In this document: in pieces, positions 1-4,345 of the stretch
How positions within the stretch are numbered: position 1 is the stretch's first letter
How the letters are laid out: every line of letters begins with the position of its first letter
Assembly: GCA_025934545.1 (NCBI GenBank)
Contig: JAICXV010000188.1
Coordinates: forward strand, 1-5,713
Direction: 5' to 3'
From: Verrucomicrobiia bacterium
GTDB taxonomy: Bacteria > Verrucomicrobiota > Verrucomicrobiia > Limisphaerales > Palsa-1400
Length of the DNA: 5,713 nucleotides
The notes under the pieces: generated by a model
Database searches by the model: none
What the model was told of the DNA's origin: nothing
The model's input: the letters and a program-made list of their open reading frames with translations, nothing else
Program-made: the position numbers and the translations under genes

Positions 1-159
1 CGACGCGGCGCAGAACTCGTCGGCGGCCAGGGTGGCGCAGCGCCGCAGTTTATGTTCGGGCAATTGTATCGGCTCGGAAAATGGCGCAACGGCAACGCCG
101 AATGGTTCAAGCCGCAGTTTTTGCCGTCATCGCAAAATGCGGCGAGCTTGTTTCAATGA
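1..159 (+). CDS. C-terminal end of an unidentified protein (5' truncated by window edge)
   Basis: An open frame runs from the first base of the window to a TGA at 157-159 and encodes 52 residues with no internal stop. It contains GQLYRLGKWRNGNAEWF and ends in AASLFQ. The stop overlaps the folK start as ATGA (156-159), the usual arrangement of translationally coupled genes in one operon. The composition (Gly/Ala-rich segment, then aromatic and basic residues) looks like real protein. The other two forward frames are less convincing: one is Ser/Arg/Cys-rich, and the third is the upstream extension of folK. I do not recognise the family, and too little is visible to name a function. The gene begins outside the window. 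Confidence 0.6.
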   Translation, partial: RRGAELVGGQGGAAPQFMFGQLYRLGKWRNGNAEWFKPQFLPSSQNAASLFQ

Positions 160-626
160 GTGAACTGGCGATCGTAGCCATTGGATCGAACCTGGGCGAC
201 CCGCGTGCCACGGTTTTGCGCGCGATGGATGGGCTGCAGGAACTTTCCGACAAACCGTTGTTGCGCTCATCACTCCACGAAACCGCGCCGGTCGATTGCC
301 CACCCGGCTCGCCAAATTTCGTTAACGCCGTTGTCGGCTTCGAACCGCGTGCAGATGAAACACCCGAATCACTCCTGAAAAAGGTGCAAGCGTTGGAAAA
401 GGAATTCGGTCGTCAACCGAAGAAAGTCCTCAACGAATCGCGGCCGTTAGATTTGGATTTGATCGCATTCGGCAATCGCACATCGAACACGCCCGACCTT
501 GTGCTCCCCCACCCTCGCGCGCATTTGCGCAGGTTTGTGTTGGAACCGTTGAGTGAGATTGCGCCGGAATTAGTTTTGCCGCGCCAGACGAAATCCATTT
601 CCCAACTGCTGGACGGTGTCAGTTAG
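156..626 (+). CDS. folK: 2-amino-4-hydroxy-6-hydroxymethyldihydropteridine pyrophosphokinase (HPPK)
   Basis: HPPK transfers pyrophosphate from ATP to 6-hydroxymethyl-7,8-dihydropterin, the step before dihydropteroate synthase in cytosolic folate synthesis. The 156-residue product has the family landmarks in order: GSNLGD at 10-15, the ETAPV/PNFVNAVV pterin-site region at 42-60, LLKKVQALEKEFGR at 73-86, RPLDLDLIAFG at 96-106 and PHPRAHLRRFVLEPL at 118-132. D99 and D101 match the two magnesium-binding aspartates (D95/D97 in the E. coli enzyme), and R96 matches R92. The ATP-binding loop before them is KKVLNES rather than the common RWGPR type. I chose ATG 156 over the in-frame ATGs at 81 and 102. 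The protein then starts just before the first beta strand, has normal family length, and overlaps the upstream stop by ATGA. A weak GGCGAG lies 9 nt upstream. No other fol gene is visible. Confidence 0.93.
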   Translation: MSELAIVAIGSNLGDPRATVLRAMDGLQELSDKPLLRSSLHETAPVDCPPGSPNFVNAVVGFEPRADETPESLLKKVQALEKEFGRQPKKVLNESRPLDLDLIAFGNRTSNTPDLVLPHPRAHLRRFVLEPLSEIAPELVLPRQTKSISQLLDGVS

Positions 627-2256
627 TTTTTATGGCGGCGCGAATTTGCTTCGCGCGCTCATTATCTTTGTCGTACTCGAGCACGGCAGCGACAAGTTGA
701 AGAGCGTCATCCGGCAGCCCGATCATACCGCAGTAAATCGCGTGCGTTAACATCACGTCGATCATCGGTTCGCGCGCCTCCTCCTGGCTCTTGGCCTCGC
801 GCTTGACCGTTTCCAGGGCCGTGCGCAGGCGTCGTTCGGCTACGACCATCTCACTTAATTTTTGAGATCGGTGCAAGATCAACACCGCCGACGCAACGTT
901 CGCTTTAAAATCATTGGGGTTATTCTCAAGGATGGCATTGACCTGCTCCTCGGCGTTCTGGAATTGCTTCGCGTCAAAATATGCCTTCGCCAACAGCATG
1001 CGGCTTTCGTCGGTTTTGTTTTTATTGAGATACGCCTGACTGACCTTGATGAGCTCCTCGTAACTACCGCCATGGTCCAAGCCAAGCATCAATAATTGCC
1101 ACGCGGCCTCGCGCGACGGGTCCAATTCGATCGCGCGCCGCGCGGATGTGACGACTTCCCGGTCGCCAACCTCCCGTTCGCCAAATAGTGAGGAGCGCCA
1201 TACCGCAACTATTTCGAGCGCCTCCGCGGCTTTTTTCGCGTTGCCGGTTTTACCGATTTTTTCCAACACGGCCAATTTCGCCCGAAGCGAGTTCGCATTC
1301 TTAGCCGGCATCAATTCCAGCGGCGACTTCCCTGCGCGCTGTTCCGCCTTTGTCATCGCGGACATGAATTCAACGAACATCGATTGGCCGACAAGAAGCG
1401 GATCGTCCGGGCTCAATGACACAGCTTTGTCGAAATCACTCAGCGAAGAGTCCAGCGTCATCGCACTAACCGATGTGTGAGCATCCTCCTTCGGATGGCG
1501 CATCGCCCCGACTGCCGATTCAATGTAATCGTGCGCGAACTTAAACGAACCACGCCGGGAATATGCAACCGCGTTCGACGGAGCGAGCTGAACCGCGCGG
1601 TTGAAGCAGTCGAGCGCTTCGTCGTAAAGCTTCTGCGCCTTCGCCAATTGATCTGTTGGCGGCTTGAGCACGTTCTCGACCTTCTCGCGCAGCAATTTTT
1701 CCGCAGGAGCATTTGCAGTCTGCTGTTCACCGAAAGTTAACATCGACGTGGAACGCGCTGACAGTACTGTTCCCAGATTTTCCCAGCACTCTTCATCCTT
1801 GGGCGAGAGCGTGACCGCCTTGCGCAGGATCGGTTCGGCCTCTTCCGTGCCGTGCGCCATCGCCACAGCGAAGCCGAACTTGGACATCAAATGGCCATCG
1901 TCCGGGCGAGATTCAAGTTGTTTGCGGAACAAGTCGACGGCCTTTTCCGCACACGTGGTGGCATTGTTGGTGTCCTTGAGATCGCCATAATAATCGGCCA
2001 GTTCCATGTAGCGTTCTGCATCCGATGAAGTTGGCGACTCATTGAGTTGCTTTCGCAAGCGCGCAATTTTATCGGGAACTTGCAGGACTTCACCGCCGTA
2101 AACGACACCGCGTTTGGCATCAACATTCCAGCCAATGCTGACGGTCATCGTCGGCATTTTTAGAAGATTGCGTAAAGCTTCCGGACCAGACTCGGGAGCA
2201 ACCGCGCGCGCGCAAAGCGGCAGAAGAAGTGTCAGTATAAGGACCCGCGCCGACAT
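619..2256 (-). CDS. Secreted tetratricopeptide-repeat (TPR) protein
   Basis: This 545-residue protein begins with a signal peptide: hydrophobic VLILTLLLPL at 5-14, with probable signal peptidase I cleavage after CARA (15-18). The Cys at 15 is not in a good lipobox, so a soluble periplasmic or exported protein is more likely than a lipoprotein. The rest is alpha-helical with several TPR-like units: about 79-118, 121-155 (ILRKAVTLSPKDEECWENLG), 208-240 (ALDCFNRAVQLAPSNAVAYS), 273-290 (DFDKAVSLSPDDP), 371-395 (ARRAIELDPSREAAW), 400-455 and 513-540. TPR arrays form superhelical scaffolds for protein-protein contacts. The partner cannot be inferred here. The repeats are irregular and split by a low-complexity linker near 170-205. 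The start follows from the signal peptide, although no clear Shine-Dalgarno sequence precedes it. The TGA stop lies inside the end of convergent folK. Confidence 0.85.
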   Translation of the reverse strand: MSARVLILTLLLPLCARAVAPESGPEALRNLLKMPTMTVSIGWNVDAKRGVVYGGEVLQVPDKIARLRKQLNESPTSSDAERYMELADYYGDLKDTNNATTCAEKAVDLFRKQLESRPDDGHLMSKFGFAVAMAHGTEEAEPILRKAVTLSPKDEECWENLGTVLSARSTSMLTFGEQQTANAPAEKLLREKVENVLKPPTDQLAKAQKLYDEALDCFNRAVQLAPSNAVAYSRRGSFKFAHDYIESAVGAMRHPKEDAHTSVSAMTLDSSLSDFDKAVSLSPDDPLLVGQSMFVEFMSAMTKAEQRAGKSPLELMPAKNANSLRAKLAVLEKIGKTGNAKKAAEALEIVAVWRSSLFGEREVGDREVVTSARRAIELDPSREAAWQLLMLGLDHGGSYEELIKVSQAYLNKNKTDESRMLLAKAYFDAKQFQNAEEQVNAILENNPNDFKANVASAVLILHRSQKLSEMVVAERRLRTALETVKREAKSQEEAREPMIDVMLTHAIYCGMIGLPDDALQLVAAVLEYDKDNERAKQIRAAIKTN

Positions 2257-2343
2257 AAAGAATTTACGATGAGTCGAGGGACAACGAATTGCAAGTTTAC
2301 AGCGGCTACCGTTTGGTCAGGTCAGACATCGCATCGGCAGTTT
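2257..2343. other. Upstream leader of the TPR gene, nothing clear
   Basis: This is the 5' flank of the minus-strand TPR gene before the repeat-rich zone begins. I see no convincing -35/-10 pair, Shine-Dalgarno sequence or RNA fold. One GGCTAC (2304-2309) matches the GTAGCC word of the neighbouring repeat element, and a short direct repeat GGTCAGGTCA lies at 2315-2324. Neither is enough to call a site. Confidence 0.3.
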
Positions 2344-2368
2344 ATTGTGCGATCGCGAGTCGCATAAT
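2344..2368. repeat. 9-7-9 hairpin repeat, copy 1
   Basis: The arms ATTGTGCGA (2344-2352) and TCGCATAAT (2360-2368) are complementary except for one position, which is a G-U pair in plus-strand RNA. They enclose a 7-nt loop. A second copy with the same stem length, loop length and right arm lies at 3514-3538. It sits about 88 bp upstream of the TPR gene start and next to the larger palindromic element. The flank is AT-rich (TTTTAAAATGCGA), and ATGCGA at 2375-2380 could also pair with TCGCAT at 2360-2365. Confidence 0.65.
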
Positions 2369-2395
2369 TTTAAAATGCGAACAAGTGGTTGTAGC

Positions 2396-2413
2396 CAATC
2401 GCGTTAGCGATTG
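2396..2413 (+). repeat. Hairpin A, 7-bp stem with GTTA loop
   Basis: CAATCGC (2396-2402) and GCGATTG (2407-2413) form a perfect 7-bp stem around GTTA. A GTAG word at 2391-2394 precedes it by one base. Its core TCGC-loop-AGCGA-like pattern recurs in hairpins C and D. Confidence 0.7.
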
Positions 2414-2419
2414 TTGAAG

Positions 2420-2443
2420 GTAGCCGTGGGATTTATCCCACGG
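2420..2443 (+). repeat. REP-like unit B: GTAG foot plus 8-bp stem
   Basis: GTAG at 2420-2423 is directly followed by CCGTGGGA (2424-2431), loop TTTA, and TCCCACGG (2436-2443), a perfect stem. Its inverted partner is at 2563-2586. The loop-proximal base pair differs between the copies (A-T here, T-A in the partner when each is read from GTAG). That compensatory change keeps pairing intact. Confidence 0.75.
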
Positions 2444-2464
2444 ATCGGAGCAAGCCACACCCAT

Positions 2465-2482
2465 ACGTCGCGTCAGCGACGT
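2465..2482 (+). repeat. Hairpin C, 7-bp stem with GTCA loop
   Basis: ACGTCGC (2465-2471) and GCGACGT (2476-2482) pair perfectly around GTCA. It has the same TCGC/GCGA core and 7-4-7 geometry as hairpin A. Confidence 0.7.
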
Positions 2483-2523
2483 TGCAACCGGTAGATGGTA
2501 CGACAATCTTGCACTGGGTCACA

Positions 2524-2538
2524 TGTCGCTGCGCGACA
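2524..2538 (-). repeat. Hairpin D, inverted relative of hairpin C
   Basis: TGTCGC (2524-2529) and GCGACA (2533-2538) form a 6-bp stem with a 3-nt loop, which reads GCA on the minus strand. Read on that strand, the unit and its flank resemble hairpin C plus flank with one base missing from the loop. Confidence 0.6.
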
Positions 2539-2562
2539 CAACGCGTTTATAAAAACGTTATC

Positions 2563-2586
2563 CCGTGGGTTGAAACCCACGGCTAC
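2563..2586 (-). repeat. REP-like unit E: inverted partner of unit B
   Basis: CCGTGGGT (2563-2570), loop TGAA and ACCCACGG (2575-2582) form a perfect 8-bp stem followed by CTAC (2583-2586), which is GTAG on the minus strand. With unit B it makes a tail-to-tail pair whose GTAG feet face outward. The flanking TTCA (TGAA on the minus strand) continues the TTGAAG word seen before unit B. Confidence 0.75.
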
Positions 2587-2591
2587 TTCAA

Positions 2592-2609
2592 ATATGGCTA
2601 CCGCCATAT
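2592..2609 (-). repeat. Hairpin F, 7-bp stem, mirror of hairpin A
   Basis: ATATGGC (2592-2598) and GCCATAT (2603-2609) form a perfect 7-bp stem. The loop reads GGTA on the minus strand, so like A and C it is G-N-N-A closed by C-G. It occupies the mirror position of hairpin A but has a different stem sequence. Confidence 0.65.
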
Positions 2610-2618
2610 CATCCGAGG

Positions 2619-2636
2619 CAACCAGTTTATTGGTTG
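2619..2636. repeat. Small palindrome flanking the REPIN-like element
   Basis: CAACCA (2619-2624) and TGGTTG (2631-2636) form a 6-bp stem with a 6-nt loop just outside hairpin F. The opposite flank (about 2380-2391) carries a related TGGTTG on the other strand, so the homology of the two element arms may extend past 2391-2609. Confidence 0.4.
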
Positions 2637-2652
2637 GTTAACGGCAGAAGAT

Positions 2653-2732
2653 TTTCTCACCTTTCTCACCTTCTCAAACACCGGAGGGTAAGAAAAACTT
2701 ACATTTTTTCATGCTCAACGGAGGTGAGAAAG
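2653..2732. repeat. Tandem 9-mer with distal inverted copy, 3' of SUKH gene
   Basis: TTTCTCACC occurs twice head to tail (2653-2661, 2662-2670), followed by a partial third copy. An inverted copy lies at 2723-2731. The exact 11-base inverted match is 2661-2671 with 2722-2732. The 50-nt interior holds a smaller palindrome, GTAAG (2688-2692) and CTTAC (2698-2702), around five adenines. In the SUKH transcript this is the pyrimidine-rich stretch just after the stop codon, so it may stabilise or terminate the 3' end. No classic GC hairpin plus U-tract is present, so the terminator role is only a guess. Confidence 0.4.
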
Positions 2733-2752
2733 AGAGAAAAATGAGATATCCG

Positions 2753-3493
2753 CTAATGTTCGCTGGCCGCCCCAAACTCCTGCCAAATTGTCTCGCTTTT
2801 ATATGGGTCCTCGTTGAGATACGGCCCTGAAGGTCCATTCGTCCACGAAAACACGCCGGTCTGGTAACACTTGAGAGATGCCACCAGGAGATTGTTAAGT
2901 GATGGGAAAAATATGTAGCTTCCATCTTCGGCGAAGGAGAAGAACACAGCCCCTTCTTGCGGCTTTCGCTTCGGATCAAAGAAATACCCGTCGCCCGCCC
3001 CATCGTCAAAAACGGTGATCCAGGATTTTCGGTGGCCTGCAAATACACTGAAGGCAGCTTGTTGAACGGCGGTCGATTGCGCCAACTGATTGCTCATCAT
3101 CGCTGGCAACCCAAGCGCTTCGCCAAGCGGCACGAAACGATTCATCGGAATTGGGCCGGCGGTTAAAGGATCACGAGATTGAGAGCCGTTGCGCCAACGG
3201 TAGAGCGCCCGAAATTCAGGCGGCAATTTAATCCCAGCCTGATGCTCCAGCGCCGTGATCTCTTCGTCTGAAAGCCCTTTCTGCAACTGGTCCAAAACCT
3301 TTGGAGCCTTAGTTTTCATTTCCGCCTCAAGCTTGGAAAGAATCTGGGTCGTTGGCTTCGAAACAACTGCAGGCATCGGCGGTGCCAGCGGATAAAAGAA
3401 GCGTTCAACCTTTCGCGGAATGAGCAACGCGCCGACAACTATAAGTCCTAAAACGACCAGCAGTGCGGTAGCGATGATGCGTCTTCGTTTCAT
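2753..3493 (-). CDS. Membrane-anchored SMI1/KNR4 (SUKH) family protein
   Basis: The 246-residue product starts with a basic MKRRR and one hydrophobic segment at about 6-26, read as an N-terminal membrane anchor. A proline-rich linker (34-46) and a helical stretch follow. The SUKH domain starts near 65: GLSDEEITALEHQAGIKLPPEFRALYRWRNG spans 72-102, the typical first helices. It continues with NRFVPLGEAL (117-126), SWITVFDDGAGDGYFFDP (156-173) and GSYIFFPSLNNLL (190-202). SUKH proteins are a superfamily that includes yeast Smi1/Knr4 and many bacterial immunity proteins against contact-dependent or polymorphic toxins, but many members have no known role. No toxin gene is adjacent, so immunity is not established. 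It lies 44 bp after a lipoprotein gene on the same strand. No clear Shine-Dalgarno sequence precedes the start, but the anchor begins right at this Met. Confidence 0.85.
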   Translation of the reverse strand: MKRRRIIATALLVVLGLIVVGALLIPRKVERFFYPLAPPMPAVVSKPTTQILSKLEAEMKTKAPKVLDQLQKGLSDEEITALEHQAGIKLPPEFRALYRWRNGSQSRDPLTAGPIPMNRFVPLGEALGLPAMMSNQLAQSTAVQQAAFSVFAGHRKSWITVFDDGAGDGYFFDPKRKPQEGAVFFSFAEDGSYIFFPSLNNLLVASLKCYQTGVFSWTNGPSGPYLNEDPYKSETIWQEFGAASEH

Positions 3494-3513
3494 TTGCGAT
3501 ACCAGGTGGAATT

Positions 3514-3538
3514 ATTACGCGACCGAGGCTCGCATAAT
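3514..3538. repeat. 9-7-9 hairpin repeat, copy 2, overlapping a stop codon
   Basis: ATTACGCGA (3514-3522) and TCGCATAAT (3530-3538) pair around a 7-nt loop. The one imperfect pair becomes G-U in the minus-strand transcript. It has the same geometry and identical right arm as copy 1 at 2344-2368. Its last base is part of the lipoprotein TGA (3538-3540). It occupies most of the gap before the SUKH gene, so it would sit between the two cistrons of a shared mRNA. No U-tract follows, so it is not a typical intrinsic terminator. Confidence 0.65.
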
Positions 3539-4020
3539 CAAAACGAGATTCCCACAAAAACGTAGACCATAGTCTTTGCAGAATTAACACCGAGCCAGGC
3601 ATGACTTGAACCGCTCGTGCCGTGCTTATCCCAATTTTCCGCGTAGTAAAAGGATGTCAGCTTATCGTCTGCCGGTCGCCACCAGGCAGGGCTGGCATCC
3701 TTAATTTCTGTTTGCACACTAAAAGATATTTTTGAACACGGAACAAATCCCTTCGACACAAGTGAATCGACTACTTCTGGAGTGGCTTCAAAACGATAGA
3801 ACCGGACCTCTGAGTCTCCAACGCCCACGAATTTGAATCCTAAGACTTTTACGCCCTCCGCCGGGGCGAGGCCAAATTCCTCTTTATAAAGCGTTTTGAG
3901 TTCCTTTGGATCCGTAACCTCAGCCGTGCCGCTACAACCGGAAATGAAAAGGCTCACGAAGGCGGTCAGCACAACCAAAAATACCGTTCGTCGGGTCGTT
4001 AAATGACCAATGTTGCTCAT
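3538..4020 (-). CDS. Hypothetical lipoprotein with a WWRP motif
   Basis: The protein has 160 residues. RR at 10-11 precedes a hydrophobic VFLVVLTAFVSLF (13-25) and the lipobox ISGC, making Cys29 the likely lipidated residue of a periplasm-facing lipoprotein. The mature part is small and mixed alpha/beta: EVRFYRFEATPEVVDSLVSKGF (71-92), SPAWWRPADDKLTSFYYAE (110-128) and a C-terminal strand TMVYVFVGISF (150-160). I cannot assign a family. Similar small proteins with an xWWxP segment occur among uncharacterised Verrucomicrobia/Planctomycetes products, but this is from memory. I chose the start at 4020 rather than the upstream in-frame ATG (4254). It gives a proper signal peptide, has GGAG 7 nt upstream, and avoids overlapping the PFxPF gene. 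It lies between the PFxPF gene (46 bp) and the SUKH gene (44 bp). Confidence 0.8.
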   Translation of the reverse strand: MSNIGHLTTRRTVFLVVLTAFVSLFISGCSGTAEVTDPKELKTLYKEEFGLAPAEGVKVLGFKFVGVGDSEVRFYRFEATPEVVDSLVSKGFVPCSKISFSVQTEIKDASPAWWRPADDKLTSFYYAENWDKHGTSGSSHAWLGVNSAKTMVYVFVGISF

Positions 4021-4027
4021 TCCAAAA

Positions 4028-4031
4028 CTCC
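4028..4031 (-). promoter_or_regulatory. Shine-Dalgarno of the lipoprotein gene
   Basis: The minus strand reads GGAG (within GGGCGGAG) 7 nt before ATG 4020. This decides the start codon, because the longer frame begins far upstream inside the preceding gene. Confidence 0.6.
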
Positions 4032-4066
4032 GCCCTCTTTCGTAGTGAAAATGAGAAGCCAACAAT

Positions 4067-4294
4067 TTACGAACGTTTGGCTTTTTTCGGGCCTTGTTTC
4101 TCGATCGCGGCAATGTGGAGTGCGGACAAAGTGACGCTGCTATCGTCATCGAACCAAACGACCACCCTGCTGCCGCGCGGATTGGTGCTGGCGTGATCCG
4201 GGCTGGGCACGCGATACCGTACCCCACTGCTTGTAACAATCGAGAAAGGCTCAAATGGCCCCGCTTGCAGCAGTTGACGAATATCGCCTGTCAT
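4067..4294 (-). CDS. Small PFxPF-type hypothetical protein
   Basis: This 75-residue protein opens with MTGDIRQLLQAGPFEPFSIV, with PFEPF at 13-17. It continues with SSGVRYRVPSPDHAS (22-36), then VVVWFDDDSSVTLSALHI (44-61) and a basic tail KKAKRS. The pattern (short helix, PFxPF, strand, a G-x-x-Y/F-x-V-x-x-P-D turn, then a hydrophobic strand) is one I know from many short uncharacterised proteins in Verrucomicrobia, Planctomycetes and Acidobacteria. Their function is unknown. There is no signal peptide, so it is probably cytosolic. In-frame ATGs also exist at 4330 and 4303. I prefer 4294 because TAGGA lies 8 nt upstream and the family usually starts at M-T. At 4303 the same AGG would touch the start codon. 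The start lies 51 bp downstream of the oxidoreductase stop. Confidence 0.75.
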   Translation of the reverse strand: MTGDIRQLLQAGPFEPFSIVTSSGVRYRVPSPDHASTNPRGSRVVVWFDDDSSVTLSALHIAAIEKQGPKKAKRS

Positions 4295-4302
4295 ACGGTG
4301 CA

Positions 4303-4307
4303 TCCTA
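4303..4307 (-). promoter_or_regulatory. Shine-Dalgarno of the PFxPF gene
   Basis: The minus strand reads TAGGA 8 nt before ATG 4294. It supports this start over the ATG at 4303, which overlaps the motif itself. Confidence 0.5.
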
Positions 4308-4345
4308 CTCGACGCAGTGCAGCCAATCAAGCACGCCTAAAACCA

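Larger units (their letters stand above)
2391..2609. mobile_element. REPIN/BIME-like mirror-symmetric palindromic element
   Basis: This 219 bp non-coding segment holds six hairpins in mirror order: A 2396-2413, B 2420-2443, C 2465-2482, then D 2524-2538, E 2563-2582 and F 2592-2609. The midpoints of A/F, B/E (with their GTAG feet) and C/D all fall at 2501.5-2503. Right-half hairpins read like left-half ones on the opposite strand. B and E each carry GTAG at the outer foot of a CCGTGGG stem, preceded by the conserved word TTGAAG. Inverted pairs of GTAG-footed palindromes are the known form of REPINs/BIMEs, which are moved by RAYT (IS200/IS605-like Y1) transposases. No transposase is in the window, so this would be a non-autonomous copy. 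Confidence 0.6.

Noticed and set aside
81..155. N-terminal extension of folK to ATG 81
   Set aside because: The extra 25 residues precede the conserved first strand of HPPK, overlap the upstream coding frame, and ignore the ATGA overlap at 156-159.
2203..2213. An 11-base alternating CG run in the TPR signal-peptide codons, considered as a phase-variation tract
   Set aside because: It is short, explained by Ala/Arg codons at the signal cleavage site, and far shorter than typical slippage tracts.
2344..2640. CRISPR array
   Set aside because: The palindromes differ in sequence, orientation and spacing. There are no regular spacers and no cas genes.
2482..2691. A 69-codon plus-strand frame through the palindromic region, containing PWVETHGYF
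   Set aside because: It is a read-through of hairpins D, E and F. The PWVxTHGYF-type peptide is what CCGTGGGTT...AACCCACGG repeats encode when translated. It has no domain, no ribosome binding site and the wrong composition.
2653..2740. Resemblance of TTTCTCACCTCC on the minus strand to the 16S rRNA anti-Shine-Dalgarno tail
   Set aside because: The order of the CACCTCC and TTTCT blocks differs from the rRNA end, and there is no other rRNA sequence. Treated as chance similarity.
2674..3048. A 124-codon minus-strand frame inside the SUKH gene
   Set aside because: It is an out-of-frame shadow of the SUKH coding sequence, with no family features of its own.
4021..4254. N-terminal extension of the lipoprotein frame to ATG 4254
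   Set aside because: The extension overlaps the PFxPF gene in another frame and would bury the signal peptide and lipobox about 78 residues in. A good GGAG precedes the internal ATG at 4020.
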